Assembly: GCF_023716865.1 (NCBI RefSeq)
Contig: NZ_CP092417.1
Location: forward strand, 598,001-662,000
Length of the DNA stretch: 64,000 nucleotides
DNA from: Endozoicomonas sp. SCSIO W0465
GTDB lineage: Bacteria > Pseudomonadota > Gammaproteobacteria > Pseudomonadales > Endozoicomonadaceae
Direction: 5' to 3'
The notes beneath the pieces were generated by a model, which had not been told where the DNA came from, searched no databases, and saw nothing but the letters and a program-made list of their open reading frames with translations. The position numbers and the translations under genes are program-made. This document shows positions 36,552 to 46,325 of the stretch, piece by piece (within the stretch, counting starts at the first letter, position 1; each line of letters begins with the position of its first letter).

Positions 36552-39377
36552 CTATGCACGTTCATGCTTGAAGAGGGCTGAGAATGCCTCTGGTTGTCGA
36601 TGGAAGGGGATTCGCTCCATATTTTCTATAGGTAAGCCCGGCGTGTTAATGGGGGCAGGTTCATCTATCGGCTCATGTGCCCGGATACTGGCAAACGTTT
36701 TATCCATGGTGGCCTGATGCGTTGCTTGTAAATGAGCCTGCAGCTCCCGCCTCTGGCCAAAGTTTGTACGACAGGCAAGGCAGAATGTCTTATGAAGGTA
36801 AAAGCCCTTCACTTTCTTATTATCCAGAGGAACAAAATTACTCTTCTTTTTGGTTGCCAGGGCATGGAGGTGTTTATTAAATGATTCAATATCGTGGTAG
36901 ATTATCTGACAGGGAATAGCCGCCAGTGTCTTGGGTGTGGCAAACTCCAGAGTACCTGGTGTAAACAGCGACTTGACCAGCTGTGGCTTGTCCTGCAAAT
37001 CGTTAACGGCTGCCTCTGCCTGTTTCGGGTTTTTAGCAAACCAGTCAAGGATTTCAGTCGTGCTTATCCGGGATAGCGGTTTGTCAGCATGATGTTTATA
37101 AAGTTGACTCAACACTTGATAGTATTTTCGTTGCCCGGCAGGTTCTGGTGAAAGTCAGTGACGTTGTTTGCCTCTTTCAGGGGCATACAATCTTTTATCT
37201 AATACTTTGTGAATTAGCTCGCGCTGTTGCTTGTCAATCACACAATCCGGACGGTGTTTTTTCTCACACTGGCTGCCATCGTTGAGCGTGTGCTCATAGC
37301 GAGAAAGTTGAGCGAAAGAACCGGAAGGGAAGATTTTCTTACGGTCACCAGAGAGTTGTGTGTATTTTCTCTTATATCGGTTTAATGTATGTGTTGCAGG
37401 CAGTGCTGTCTGCTTATCTTTCTCAGGCACAGGTGTGCCTTCTGTACAGTAGTTTTTAGAATAGTAAGCCTTAATGTTTTTAATAATATTTTTTTTCAGA
37501 ACAACATCTCTACGTTTGTTCTCTCTTTTGGTAACTCTCTGGTTCAAACCATCCCGGCATTCGCAAAGATAACGGGTCGCTTCGCAAATGGTACACTCTG
37601 AGCAGCGGCAAGTAATAAATTTGCTTTGTTGTTCCAGCAGGTTTTCGTGCTCATGGGCCAACATTTCTTCAGGCACCGAATTTTGAGTCAATGTTAAATC
37701 AGCTAATAGATCTGGAATGGCTGTACTTTTTGCGTAGGCAGGGCTCATTTTCCAGTACCGTTGCTCAGCAGTTGGTAAGTCATCAAAGGCATCAAGTACC
37801 TGGTTCAGCTGTGCAGCAGTCACTTTAAAGGGAATAGGAACGCCAATTTGTTGTTCAACGGCCAGTTTTTGCTTCTTAAGGTAACTAATGTATTTTTTGC
37901 GTTGTTTATAGTAGGCCTCTCCGTAGCTGACGTTGCCCAGACAGTCCTTTCTGGCTGCAAATCCCTGTTCTTTGAATTGTTTCTTAATCAACGCTGCCTT
38001 CTCTTTTCTAATCTGCCTGGTGGTCATTGTAATGGCATCAGTGAACCGTTGCCTGGCTTTCAGCTGCCTTTGTTCTTGCTGGTATGCCTTGAATTCTTCT
38101 GTTCCTAAAAAAAGCTGTTGATGGCAGGGGTTGGCATAAAATTGAGACAGTGTTTCTTTTATCTCAGGAATAGGCGGTAATGACTTCCAGTCAGGCATTT
38201 GAATGGGGTTTACTAACTGTTTAGTGGTGCTATCAAAGTACTCTCCGTAGGCTATTTCTTTACCTGGTGTTCCTATACCCAGAAAACTCTGTGCTTTATA
38301 TTTCATCAGGTAGTCATAAATGCTATCAAGGTAAAGGGAAGCAAAGGTAATCTCAGGGATTACCTCGGACTCGACAGTTTTGCAAGCCTGATCTTGCTGG
38401 TCCGGATCCAGCCACTGTGAATACAGGGAAGCCAGTTTTTTTTCCTTATTATTAAAAGCTCTACTGGTCAGCAATTTTAATGCTTCATTTTTATGATCAC
38501 GCCATAACGGTGGGTTTGTTACCAGCAAAAAAGCAAAAGCACCGATATCATAAGTCGATGAGATGCCTTTTTTCAGCTCTCGTTTAATGACATTTTCGTA
38601 TTGTTCTTTTCGACTACCACCTTTGCATTTTCTGGTGTTGTCGGATATCGCCCGGGTAAAGGAGATCAGCAGATGGCTGACTCTATTCATGATGCATAGA
38701 TTTTCAGTCTCATAGGCGTCGAACCAGATGTCTTTGATCAGGCGGAAAAAGGCCAGATACCCTAACGGTGACGGGGGCTCACTGGTGAATCCATAGTTGT
38801 TGGAACAAACTTTTGATGTCGAACTGAAGTTAAACACCATATCGCCTTTTATCACCAGTTCTGGCCAGTTAATTTTGATATATTCAGCTTGCTTTTCGAG
38901 CGAATCAGGCCACCCCCCAACGATGGTTTCAATTGTCTGTCTATTGGGCCACAGGGATGCGTAGTGTTGGTCAAGTTTTTTTTCGGTCTGATTTTTTAAT
39001 GAATTTGAATATTTTCTCAGTTCCTCCGCCAGGCGGATTTTACTCTGCACACCTGATGTCCGGCCAATAGCTTCAATGAGTTGGTGAAAGAGAGGGGAAG
39101 CATCATTGTCAGAGTCTGAAGCCAGAAAGTGGAATATGGCGTTATAGGTAGGGGTGGTGTTTCTTTCTCGCAATGCTTTCTCTGCGGCCTCAATTTCCTG
39201 TTGTGAAAATCCCCGAATCTTCAATTCCTGCCGTTCCAAGGGCCTTATCGAGGTCTCTCGTGAGTGAAAAGTTCCAGTTGCTGGTGCAGGGTTCTCCGGT
39301 GAGCCAGTGGCAGGCATTAGCCAGAAACTTTGATCCTGAAAGTTTGTGCTTGGATAAGACTGTGATGAATTAGCCAT
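36552..39377 (-). pseudogene. Large unknown protein with Cys-rich motif and C-terminal C2H2 zinc finger, split by an in-frame TGA
   Basis: The frame from ATG 39377 (AAGGTTG ahead of it) reads 740 codons to TGA at 37157-37155. The same frame then stays open for 200 more codons to 36552, with coding-like residues immediately after the stop (LSPEPAGQRKYYQVLSQLYK). The upstream part is helical and Lys-rich, with a Cys cluster (CRCSECTICEATRYLCEC) near residue 590. The downstream part holds C-x2-C-x12-H-x4-H with Phe and Leu in the standard places (CLACRTNFGQRRELQAHLQ, then ATH), a eukaryote-type C2H2 finger. No family is recognised. Either a nonsense mutation has split the gene, or translation restarts at GTG 37115. 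An effector role is only inference. Confidence 0.65.
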
Positions 39378-39574
39378 TTTGGTCAACCTTTTTTTAAACT
39401 AAATATGTGACTGTCTAGCTGAAATAATTAAATAAACTACTTTTGTTAAATATTTTTACTTTCATTTTTGATTATTGCAGTGGAAATAAGTTCACTTGCA
39501 AAGTTGGAGTAAGATTGAGGCTAATGTCTGGCTTTTCCGGTGATTATCTTTCTATCCGTTTTTTTTGCCCATTG

Positions 39575-40201
39575 TTAGTCGGGGGAGCGTGTAATCACGC
39601 GACGAAAGGTCAAGTTGATCCTTGGCTCTACGGGTCTTGCTGTTTTGGTCAGGCAGTGCTGCCAGTATTTTTGGGTAGTTCCGGCCATTAACAATAGAGA
39701 GCCTGACACCAGGTCAAAGCTGTAAGGTTGAATGTCTTTTCGGTATTTGTGGCGCAGCCGGAATCGTCGTGTCGCTCCCAGGTTGAATGAGGCAATCACC
39801 GGGTTTTCTCCTAATTCGGGCTCATCGTCACTGTGCCAGCCATTGCTGTCCTGTCCACTGCGATAAAGGTTGATTAATACCGAGTTAAAGTGATGGCAAC
39901 AGATCGTTTCGACCTGCTGTTTAATGGCGGTCACGGTCTGACTCCATGGCTGTGGAGAAAGCGCCAGGCCTGAATACTGATAATGCGCATCAGGATCTCC
40001 CATCCACACCTGGAGTCTGGGTACCGGGAGGGTTTTACCGTAAATGGTTATCTGATCCTGTTGCCAGGGCAATGTGGAGTAAAGCTCTGAGTATAACTGC
40101 CAGTCTGTGGATTCGGGGACTATCTGAGACCATAGAAGCAGGTGAGCATCGGGGGGGGTGTAAATTTCCGGAGGTGTTGTAACGGCGTTGAATGTATTCA
40201 T
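39575..40201 (-). CDS. AlkB-like 2-oxoglutarate/Fe(II)-dependent dioxygenase
   Basis: The 208-residue protein is of the ALKBH2/3-like bacterial AlkB type, which repairs alkylated bases (1-methyladenine, 3-methylcytosine) by oxidative demethylation. The iron-binding His and Asp are in GWHSDDEPELG, the distal His in YWQHCLTKT, and the 2-oxoglutarate-binding Arg residues in RINLTFRR. FNSVLINLYRSGQDSNGWHSD and ASFNLGATRRFRLRHK are typical of the group. The ATG has GGAG about 9 bases upstream. No ada or other repair gene is adjacent, so induction by alkylation cannot be inferred. Confidence 0.9.
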   Translation of the reverse strand: MNTFNAVTTPPEIYTPPDAHLLLWSQIVPESTDWQLYSELYSTLPWQQDQITIYGKTLPVPRLQVWMGDPDAHYQYSGLALSPQPWSQTVTAIKQQVETICCHHFNSVLINLYRSGQDSNGWHSDDEPELGENPVIASFNLGATRRFRLRHKYRKDIQPYSFDLVSGSLLLMAGTTQKYWQHCLTKTARPVEPRINLTFRRVITRSPD

Positions 40202-40285
40202 GTTCGGGCTCCTGACAACTTACTTGAGCACCTGTGATCGTCTCAGGTCTGCCGGGGCGCCAACAGAGTCTGAGACTTTACCGGT

Positions 40286-41041
40286 TTACAGTCCCGGAGC
40301 GTCGTAAGTTACCCAGTAGATCATTTCACCGGGACAGTCGCTACCCAGAACGTCAGCCATAATATTATCAATTTTTAATTTGCCCATTTGTTCCAGCCAC
40401 CGGTCATCGTCCAGTTTTTCTTCCAGTAACCAACTGGGGACAGACTGACTGTCCGAGTTGTACCATGCCACCGGGAAACGCATATTTTTGGGGAGCTGGC
40501 TGCGTTTTACACTTAATGATGCATCACAACGAACCACAAGGCTGTCTGCTACCTGCTGACGTTTGCGAAGATATTTACTGGACTCTTTGGCAAACTTTTC
40601 TTCGTATGGACTCATCAGTTCTTTCTGGCGGCTTTCCAGACAATAATCATAAGCGCGACTGACATCACTGTTCTCATAGCCCATGATGCCGCAGGCTTCA
40701 GTCACACGGTTTTTTACATCCTGGCTGAGTTCTTTATACCAGGGGGCATTAGGGCCAAGCACTCTTTGCGCTTCAAGAATAGCGACAAAGGTCAGGTTTT
40801 CATCCGGTGTAAAGCAGGATGATAAACCCTGTGTGTGAATGGGGGCGTCGCTGTTTATAGATGGTTCTTGACGTATAAGCTGCTCCCGGGTTCGTCTGGC
40901 AGCATCACACAAGGCGGGTTTTTCTGCTGCAGGTCTGCTGGAGGCAGTACTTGGGGAGGAAAAAGCCAGTGTATTTGCCGGCAGGTTAATGGCTAGAAAT
41001 GAGAGAGCAGCAGCAAGCGCTGTTTTAAGGACTATCGACAT
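40286..41041 (-). CDS. Secreted or periplasmic hypothetical protein
   Basis: The 251 residues begin with a plausible signal peptide (KTALAAALSFLAINLPANTLAFS, cleavage near 27). Several Cys (CDAARR, SSCFTP, EACGIMG, YDYCLE, VRCDAS, SDCPGE) would suit disulfides in the periplasm. The middle is helical and charged. I recognise no domain. A GGAG ribosome binding site is present. It sits alone between alkB-like and gluQ genes on the same strand, with 244 bp upstream that hold its promoter. Confidence 0.7.
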   Translation of the reverse strand: MSIVLKTALAAALSFLAINLPANTLAFSSPSTASSRPAAEKPALCDAARRTREQLIRQEPSINSDAPIHTQGLSSCFTPDENLTFVAILEAQRVLGPNAPWYKELSQDVKNRVTEACGIMGYENSDVSRAYDYCLESRQKELMSPYEEKFAKESSKYLRKRQQVADSLVVRCDASLSVKRSQLPKNMRFPVAWYNSDSQSVPSWLLEEKLDDDRWLEQMGKLKIDNIMADVLGSDCPGEMIYWVTYDAPGL

Positions 41042-41291
41042 ATTCGCTCCTTGAACACATCTTTTCGGGGTCCACCACCAGACGCTAAGGCACCCGGATA
41101 TGATTTATTCGACCATATATAACATGTTCGACAGGATAGCGGTAGGTTTGCTCAGGGTTGTTGAGGTTTTATTGTGCGTTCAGCGTTACCATGACCCTAT
41201 CCACAGGGGACTCAGCGCATGGCACAGGAGGATTAACCGGAAGGGTGTCATGACTGACTGCGTTTCTAATTGTGGCAGTGGAGTGTGGCTC

Positions 41292-42188
41292 TTAAAGAGA
41301 ATCCTGAAAAATCTCTTTTTTCCCTGCCATGTTCCTCATAGACCAGTGTTTTATTCCCCAGGACAGAATCTCTTCAACCGAGTTCATTAACAGCTCTGGC
41401 TCTGGCTTCAGGCCAAAAGCAGTCAATGCTTTGATCATCAGTGGACGGGGGTTGGTCAGTGGTATGGCCGGAGCATGGTTTTGTTTACTGAGTTTATTGC
41501 CATTGTTCCGGGTAATCACCGGAATATGGGCATAAACAGGGTGGGGATAATGTAACTGGCTTTGCAGATAGAGCTGTCTCGGGGTTGAATCCAGAATGTC
41601 TACTCCCCTGACAATATGAGTTACCCCTTGAAAGTTATCATCAATGCAAACGGCCAGTTGGTAGGCATACAGCCCGTCCTTACGCTTGAGAATAAAATCG
41701 CCAAGCGTGTTCAAAGCAAACGACTGGTCACCTTGAATACGATCCTGAAATTGAATGATCTGGTTATTGCATAACAGCCTGAGGCCATGAGGCTGGCTTG
41801 GGATTACCCGGCGGTGTCGACAATAACCGGGATACACACCGTTCAAACCGGCCAGTTTTTTGCGGGTGCAGGTACATGGATACAGTTTCTCTTCACGCAG
41901 CAGAGCGTCCAGGGCGTCATCATAGGCCTCGCTACGATCACTCTGAAAAAGTACGCTGTCATCCCAGTGCAGGCCATAAACGTCCAGGGCCTTGAGAATC
42001 TGGTCTGCAGCTTTGGGCTGTTCTCTCGGCGGGTCAATATCTTCCATACGAACCAGCCATTTTCCATGATGGGCTCGAGCATCCAGGTAACTGGCCAGTG
42101 CCGCAACCAGAGAGCCAAAGTGCAGAGGGCCGGAAGGGGAGGGCGCAAAACGACCAATGTAGGGAGGAATGTTCAGTTTGTCGCCCAT
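41292..42188 (-). CDS. gluQ: Glutamyl-Q tRNA(Asp) synthetase
   Basis: The 298-residue paralogue of glutamyl-tRNA synthetase lacks the anticodon-binding domain and attaches glutamate to queuosine in the anticodon of tRNA(Asp). The HIGH-type motif is in RFAPSPSGPLHFGSL, the zinc ligands in CTCTRKKLAGLNGVYPGYC, and the KMSKS-type motif is GNKLSKQN. Length fits the family (about 290-310). It lies just downstream of dksA on the same strand, the same pairing as in E. coli. The start ATG has a poor ribosome binding site. Confidence 0.95.
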   Translation of the reverse strand: MGDKLNIPPYIGRFAPSPSGPLHFGSLVAALASYLDARAHHGKWLVRMEDIDPPREQPKAADQILKALDVYGLHWDDSVLFQSDRSEAYDDALDALLREEKLYPCTCTRKKLAGLNGVYPGYCRHRRVIPSQPHGLRLLCNNQIIQFQDRIQGDQSFALNTLGDFILKRKDGLYAYQLAVCIDDNFQGVTHIVRGVDILDSTPRQLYLQSQLHYPHPVYAHIPVITRNNGNKLSKQNHAPAIPLTNPRPLMIKALTAFGLKPEPELLMNSVEEILSWGIKHWSMRNMAGKKEIFQDSL

Positions 42189-42364
42189 AGCGAGTGATTA
42201 TAAATCAGGCAAGTGGTATTTTGTGAGTGTCGTAGCCGATGCAGTTGGCAGAGGTCTGTTTGCAGCTAATGTGCCATTAACGATAAAAAATCAAACCAGT
42301 CGAGGGATGAATCAGCCTGCGATACTCATCATCGAGTCACAGCCTGACTCATCATCCGGGTAAA

Positions 42365-42808
42365 TCAGTTACCCAGTTGTCTTTCCTTGATCTCGGCCAG
42401 TGTCTTGCAGTCGATACAGAGCGTAGCGGTGGGGCGTGCTTCCAGACGACGGATGCCTATTTCTACGCCACAGCTGTCGCAGTAGCCGTAATCGTCTTCT
42501 TCGATCCGGGACAGTGTATCGTTGATTTTCTTGATCAGTTTACGCTCACGGTCACGGGTTCTCAGTTCAAGGCTGAACTCTTCTTCCTGACTGGCGCGGT
42601 CTGCCGGATCAGGGAAGTTCGCGGCCTCATCCTGCATATGGTTAACTGTACGATCCACTTCTTCCATCAGCTCCTGCTTCCAATTCTGCAGGATTCTGGT
42701 GAAGTGAGCGATCTGTTGCTCGTTCATGTATTCTTCCCCATCCTTTTCCTGGTAGGGGGTATACGATTTGAGCAGATTGCCTGTATCCGCGTTTTTCTGT
42801 GCTGACAT
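42365..42808 (-). CDS. dksA: RNA polymerase-binding transcription factor DksA
   Basis: The 147-residue cofactor binds the RNA polymerase secondary channel and, with ppGpp, mediates the stringent response. The coiled coil has DxxDxA as FPDPADRASQEEEFSLELRTRDRERKL in two conserved blocks. The four-Cys zinc finger is CDSCGVEIGIRRLEARPTA followed by CIDC. The length and the N-terminal YTPYQEKDGEEYMNEQQ match canonical DksA. The gene is followed by gluQ after 176 bp and faces sfsA head-to-head over a 459-bp region. Confidence 0.97.
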   Translation of the reverse strand: MSAQKNADTGNLLKSYTPYQEKDGEEYMNEQQIAHFTRILQNWKQELMEEVDRTVNHMQDEAANFPDPADRASQEEEFSLELRTRDRERKLIKKINDTLSRIEEDDYGYCDSCGVEIGIRRLEARPTATLCIDCKTLAEIKERQLGN

Positions 42809-43267
42809 GATTACAGCCTCACCACCTTCTATTCATGAGCCAGGGGATCTCGCAAATGATCAAGAATCCTGAATCTCTCCATTTAGAGGCGCTCGCGTTC
42901 TGCCTGTTGAAAGCAGCCTCTGCGATCCCTCTGTTATCGCCGGTAAGCCGGCTCCCTGAAAGCCAAGGTCAACACCACGGATGCCTGGCGAGAACAAAAG
43001 CCCCTGGCACTTGCCTCTTGCCTTCCTTAAAGAAGCGGAGAAACTACCAAAACACATGGCAAGACGCCATAAAAAAATGTCATCCGCTTTACGACATTGA
43101 CCAAAACCTGTCCTCAGGTCAACTGATATTCATCGCTGAATCGGTGATCCAATGGATTCAGAGAGCCTGTCAGCCCTGCAAGGACAGGAATAAACAATCG
43201 GCATAATAAAATTCTATTTTAGGATATTAATAAGTAAATTAATGAAATTAAGTAATGAGTATCGATA
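42809..43267. other. Intergenic region between dksA and sfsA with a REP-like palindrome
   Basis: GCCGGTAAGCCGGC near 42939-42952 forms a small palindrome inside a GC-rich block (42880-43030) that ends in an AT-rich stretch with the sfsA start. A 124-codon plus-strand frame across it has no ribosome binding site and an atypical composition, so it is not annotated as a gene. Promoters for both divergent genes must be here. Confidence 0.5.
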
Positions 43268-44023
43268 ATGAAATACGATAGTCGCCTCTCTGAGGCCAGC
43301 CTGATAAAAAGATACAAACGGTTCATGGCCGATGTCGAGCTGGCCGATGGCTCACAGATTACTCTTCACTGCCCGAATACCGGTTCCATGAAAAACTGCC
43401 TCTACCCGGGTTACCGTGTATGGTATTCAGACTCAGGCAATCCCCGGCGTAAATACCCCTGCACCTGGGAACAGGCTGAAATTCCGGTGGTGTTTAACGG
43501 TGCAGAACGCCTGACTCTGGCCGGGCTGAATACCGGTCGGGCCAATGCCCTTGTTGAGGAGCTTATATTATCTGGTCAGGTGTTGGAGCTAGCCGGCTAT
43601 CAGACTATCCGTCGTGAGGTTCGCTATGGCGAACAAAACAGCCGTATTGATTTATTGCTGCAGCAGGATGGCCTGCCCCAGGATGGCCTGCCCCAGGAAG
43701 GCCTGCCCGACTGTTATGTGGAAGTAAAAAGTGTCACGCTGGCAATGGGGAATGGCCTTGGCCTGTTCCCGGATGCCGTAACCAGTCGTGGCGTAAAACA
43801 TCTCCGGGAGCTGACCCGGATGGTTGCTGCTGGTCACCGGTCTGTGTTGTTTTTCTGCGTCCAGCACAGCGGTATTGATCATGTGGCTGCAGCAACAGAG
43901 ATTGATCCGGTTTATGCGGATGCGTTGCAACAGGCGGTTAAGGCCGGAGTGGAGGTGATGGCCTGGGGGGCAGAAATGTCGCCGGATAGTATTACATTGG
44001 TCAGGCAGTTGCCGGTTGGATAA
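43268..44023 (+). CDS. sfsA: Sugar fermentation stimulation protein SfsA
   Basis: The 251-residue protein belongs to the SfsA family, which combines an OB-like N-terminal half and a PD-(D/E)XK nuclease-like fold (SRIDLLL...CYVEVKSVTL). Its cellular role is poorly known; in E. coli it affects maltose genes. Family motifs LHCPNTGSMKNCLYPG and FPDAVTSRGVKHLRELT are clear. Between the two nuclease strands is an insertion of tandem QDGLP/QEGLP units, coded by a 15-bp repeat at about 43660-43710, that normal SfsA lacks. Being in frame it probably forms a tolerated loop. Confidence 0.93.
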   Translation: MKYDSRLSEASLIKRYKRFMADVELADGSQITLHCPNTGSMKNCLYPGYRVWYSDSGNPRRKYPCTWEQAEIPVVFNGAERLTLAGLNTGRANALVEELILSGQVLELAGYQTIRREVRYGEQNSRIDLLLQQDGLPQDGLPQEGLPDCYVEVKSVTLAMGNGLGLFPDAVTSRGVKHLRELTRMVAAGHRSVLFFCVQHSGIDHVAAATEIDPVYADALQQAVKAGVEVMAWGAEMSPDSITLVRQLPVG

Positions 44024-44147
44024 ACAATATAAATTAAAGAATTAAATATGATGAAACCTCAACTACCTCACTCCTGCCCGGTCAAAATGACTTGAACGAG
44101 GCTGAATGGCGTGCTGCACTGGCCCGAAGTACATCCCCGGAGGAAAA

Positions 44148-44774
44148 ATGGACGATATCCTGGATTTGGCACTGGAAGAGCTGAAAGAAAAATATGAGCC
44201 TCATACCATCATCCTTTATGGTTCTCATGCCCGTGGTGAAGCGACGGAAACCAGTGACATAGACATCGCCTGTTTCTGGGATCGCCCGAATGAGCATAAA
44301 GAGGCAAGGCTATTTCAAGGTGTTTTCCTTGATGTATGGGTTTATCCAACCGCTTTTCTCGACTCAATTCCTGAAGAAGCACTCCGTTTCAGTGATGGAA
44401 AAGTAATTCACGATACACGGGGCCTGGGAATTGACTACCTGGCTAAAGTGAAGCAAAAGCTCGCAGACGGGAAACCGCCCATGTCTGATGATGATAGGGC
44501 ACACCTTCATCAGTGGGTAATGAAAATGCTGGAGCGGGCGCATGATAAAGACCTGGATGGCAATTATCGCCGTACGTGGCTACAACATGACTTACTGGAA
44601 ATATATTTTGATATGCGCGGTTTGTGGTATTTAGGCTCAAAGAAGAGTTTCAACTATTTGCAACAACACGACCCAACAGTTTTCAGGCTATTTGAGCAAA
44701 CTTACAGAGATCCGTTAAACCTTGATTTGTTGAGCTCCTTGGCCAGGCAAGTAGTTCGCATATCCGAGAGCTAA
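44148..44774 (+). CDS. Nucleotidyltransferase-domain protein (MNT-like) with helical C-terminal region
   Basis: The start is set at 44148 where CCCCGGAGGAAAAATGG gives a strong ribosome binding site; an upstream in-frame start lacks one. The protein is 208 residues from here. The N-terminal polymerase-beta-like nucleotidyltransferase domain has the GSHARGEATETSDIDI motif (Gly-Ser and the Asp-x-Asp metal ligands). The helical C-terminal half (about 110-208) resembles HEPN-type helices but lacks an obvious RNase motif. It might be a one-piece relative of MNT/HEPN pairs or a small-molecule nucleotidyltransferase. No partner gene is adjacent on the same strand. Confidence 0.75.
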   Translation: MDDILDLALEELKEKYEPHTIILYGSHARGEATETSDIDIACFWDRPNEHKEARLFQGVFLDVWVYPTAFLDSIPEEALRFSDGKVIHDTRGLGIDYLAKVKQKLADGKPPMSDDDRAHLHQWVMKMLERAHDKDLDGNYRRTWLQHDLLEIYFDMRGLWYLGSKKSFNYLQQHDPTVFRLFEQTYRDPLNLDLLSSLARQVVRISES

Positions 44775-44810
44775 CCGGCTTGCCCGGTTGAGCGGGTTGT
44801 TATGTTTGCT

Positions 44811-45215
44811 TTACTCCAATCCTTCTGCCCAGGCAGTGTCGGTCATGCGAGGATCGTCGATCCGCTGGCCGAAGCAGTTGTATTGTTCCTCCTTGATACG
44901 CTTAAACATAAACGGTTCAAACAGCATCCGGTAGATTTTACTGGCCTTACCCCCGTTTCTGGTTTTTCGATGACAACTTTCAATGAATTTTTCTTTTTCC
45001 AACTTTCTCAAACTGGTGCAGATCGTTCCCTGTGTTACGCCAAGAATTTCTGCCAGTACTCCCTGGCTCGGCCAGCACTCCCCTTCAGAGTTGGCAAAGG
45101 TCGCCAGCACAACTAGCAGGTACTTCTGGGTCATGTTCAGGTTTTCCAAACCCTCAGTATTGAGTTTTACCCGTATCAACTTTGCAATCCCGATTGTGTA
45201 GGCAAAGGAAATCAT
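44811..45215 (-). CDS. Winged-helix DNA-binding protein, phage/plasmid replication-initiator type
   Basis: From the ATG at 45215 (GGGAAG ten bases upstream) the protein is 134 residues. The MTQKYLLVVLATFANSEGECWPSQGVLAEILGVTQGTICTSLRKLEKEKF region is a helix-turn-helix of the type found in phage and plasmid replication or regulatory proteins. The strand hairpin TRNGGKASKIYRM completes the wing. A longer frame back to 45317 would run through the hairpin at 45257-45299, so the shorter start is preferred. It is a lone gene, perhaps a remnant of a prophage or integrated element. Confidence 0.7.
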   Translation of the reverse strand: MISFAYTIGIAKLIRVKLNTEGLENLNMTQKYLLVVLATFANSEGECWPSQGVLAEILGVTQGTICTSLRKLEKEKFIESCHRKTRNGGKASKIYRMLFEPFMFKRIKEEQYNCFGQRIDDPRMTDTAWAEGLE

Positions 45216-45256
45216 TGCTATAATACTTCCCGAGCAATAGCTCACTTGTTTTGAGG

Positions 45257-45299
45257 AAAACCCGGTAGGAGGTGCGAACTCCGATGATCCGGGTTTTTT
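45257..45299 (+). terminator. Strong nested hairpin followed by T-run, upstream of the winged-helix gene
   Basis: AAAACCCGG (45257-45265) pairs with CCGGGTTTT (45289-45297), with an inner GGAG/CTCC stem and six T on the plus strand. It reads as a rho-independent terminator on plus and, with TTTT, a weaker one on minus. There it would lie in the leader of the winged-helix gene and could act as an attenuator. Confidence 0.6.
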
Positions 45300-45483
45300 C
45301 TTATGTGCAGGAAACATAGATCACATACAGGGGGTTGCAAGATAAATAGACCTTATTAGTTTCAACACTGAAACATAGTGGTGAAACTAATACAAACGAC
45401 TGCTGAACTGAAAACCCGGATGGATGATGGCAAAGCTATTTTGATTGTCGATGCCATGCCTCCTACTGAATAAATAGTACAGA

Positions 45484-46080
45484 CTATTGCTGGAGTTTAT
45501 TTTCCTCGTTGGCAAAAACAGCCTCAACATGTGGCCGAAGGACTTCTCTGTTTTTAGGTATTGTCCGAGACAAGGCAATATCCACGCTGGAAAACTCATT
45601 AAGCCTGGTATCCAGGCTTTGCATCTCTTTAATCATCCTAAAGGCATTTTCGAGATGGGTTCTTGCTCCAGATGGTGTCGCACCCTCAGTACCGCCAGCG
45701 AAAACAATGGAATTGAAAGCAGAAAGTACGGCGACATTGGTGCCCTTGGCAAGGCTTGTGTCTACACCGACCATCTTTGAATCAGCAGCGCTGAAAGCCG
45801 GATTCGAATCTATCCGATTTTTGATCGAGTTAAAGTACTCTCTCTGGTCAATACCTGGCTGAAAATCTTCCGGTCTCGCAATTTCTGAACCTTGACCTAC
45901 ACTTCGCTCCGCCAGTGAAGTTGTCAATTTAGCATTCGCACCTGAAGGTTCCGGCATCTGCTTATTAGCCTCAGTGGTAACCACGTGTCTATTGTCGGAC
46001 GTTTTACCCTCAGAACCGGCCACTTTTTCATTTTGTGGGGTAGTCAATTGTGGAGTGGAGTTTGTCGAGTTAATCTGCAT
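45484..46080 (-). CDS. Hypothetical protein with disordered N-terminus
   Basis: This 198-residue protein has residues 1-70 rich in Asn, Ser, Thr, Glu and Pro, likely disordered. The rest is helical (DQREYFNSIKNRIDSNPAF, TLENAF-like HLENAFRMIKEMQSLDTRL, NREVLRPHVEAVF). There is no signal peptide or membrane segment. AGGAGAG nine bases before the ATG supports the start. The layout (soft N-terminus, compact C-terminus, unknown family, next to other unknowns and a sulfotransferase) is that of many secreted effectors, but no secretion signal can be proved. Confidence 0.65.
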   Translation of the reverse strand: MQINSTNSTPQLTTPQNEKVAGSEGKTSDNRHVVTTEANKQMPEPSGANAKLTTSLAERSVGQGSEIARPEDFQPGIDQREYFNSIKNRIDSNPAFSAADSKMVGVDTSLAKGTNVAVLSAFNSIVFAGGTEGATPSGARTHLENAFRMIKEMQSLDTRLNEFSSVDIALSRTIPKNREVLRPHVEAVFANEENKLQQ

Positions 46081-46325
46081 TTTTATCTCTCCTGATAACC
46101 ATTAAGTCTTGTCCGACCTTCTTTTATTCCTGTTATTTATTTTTATTTCTGATATTTAGCTTAGCAGCCGTTTTCTCTCTGGTGCTATTACCGGCAGGTA
46201 CTGGCGACAGGGAACCTCAAAAGAACCAAACTAGCGGGGCTATGATGTACTCTCGAATATTTCCAATTATGTTGAAATCTTGGGGTTGTGGGCAAGAAGA
46301 CAGGTAATTTCACCGGGTTATGCAC

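Noticed and set aside
37155..37157. TGA in the large unknown gene read as selenocysteine
   Set aside because: No downstream SECIS-like hairpin is apparent and the position is not in a redox motif; nonsense mutation is the simpler view.
42835..43206. 124-codon plus-strand frame between dksA and sfsA
   Set aside because: It crosses a REP-like palindrome and the dksA/sfsA promoter region, has no ribosome binding site and no family resemblance.
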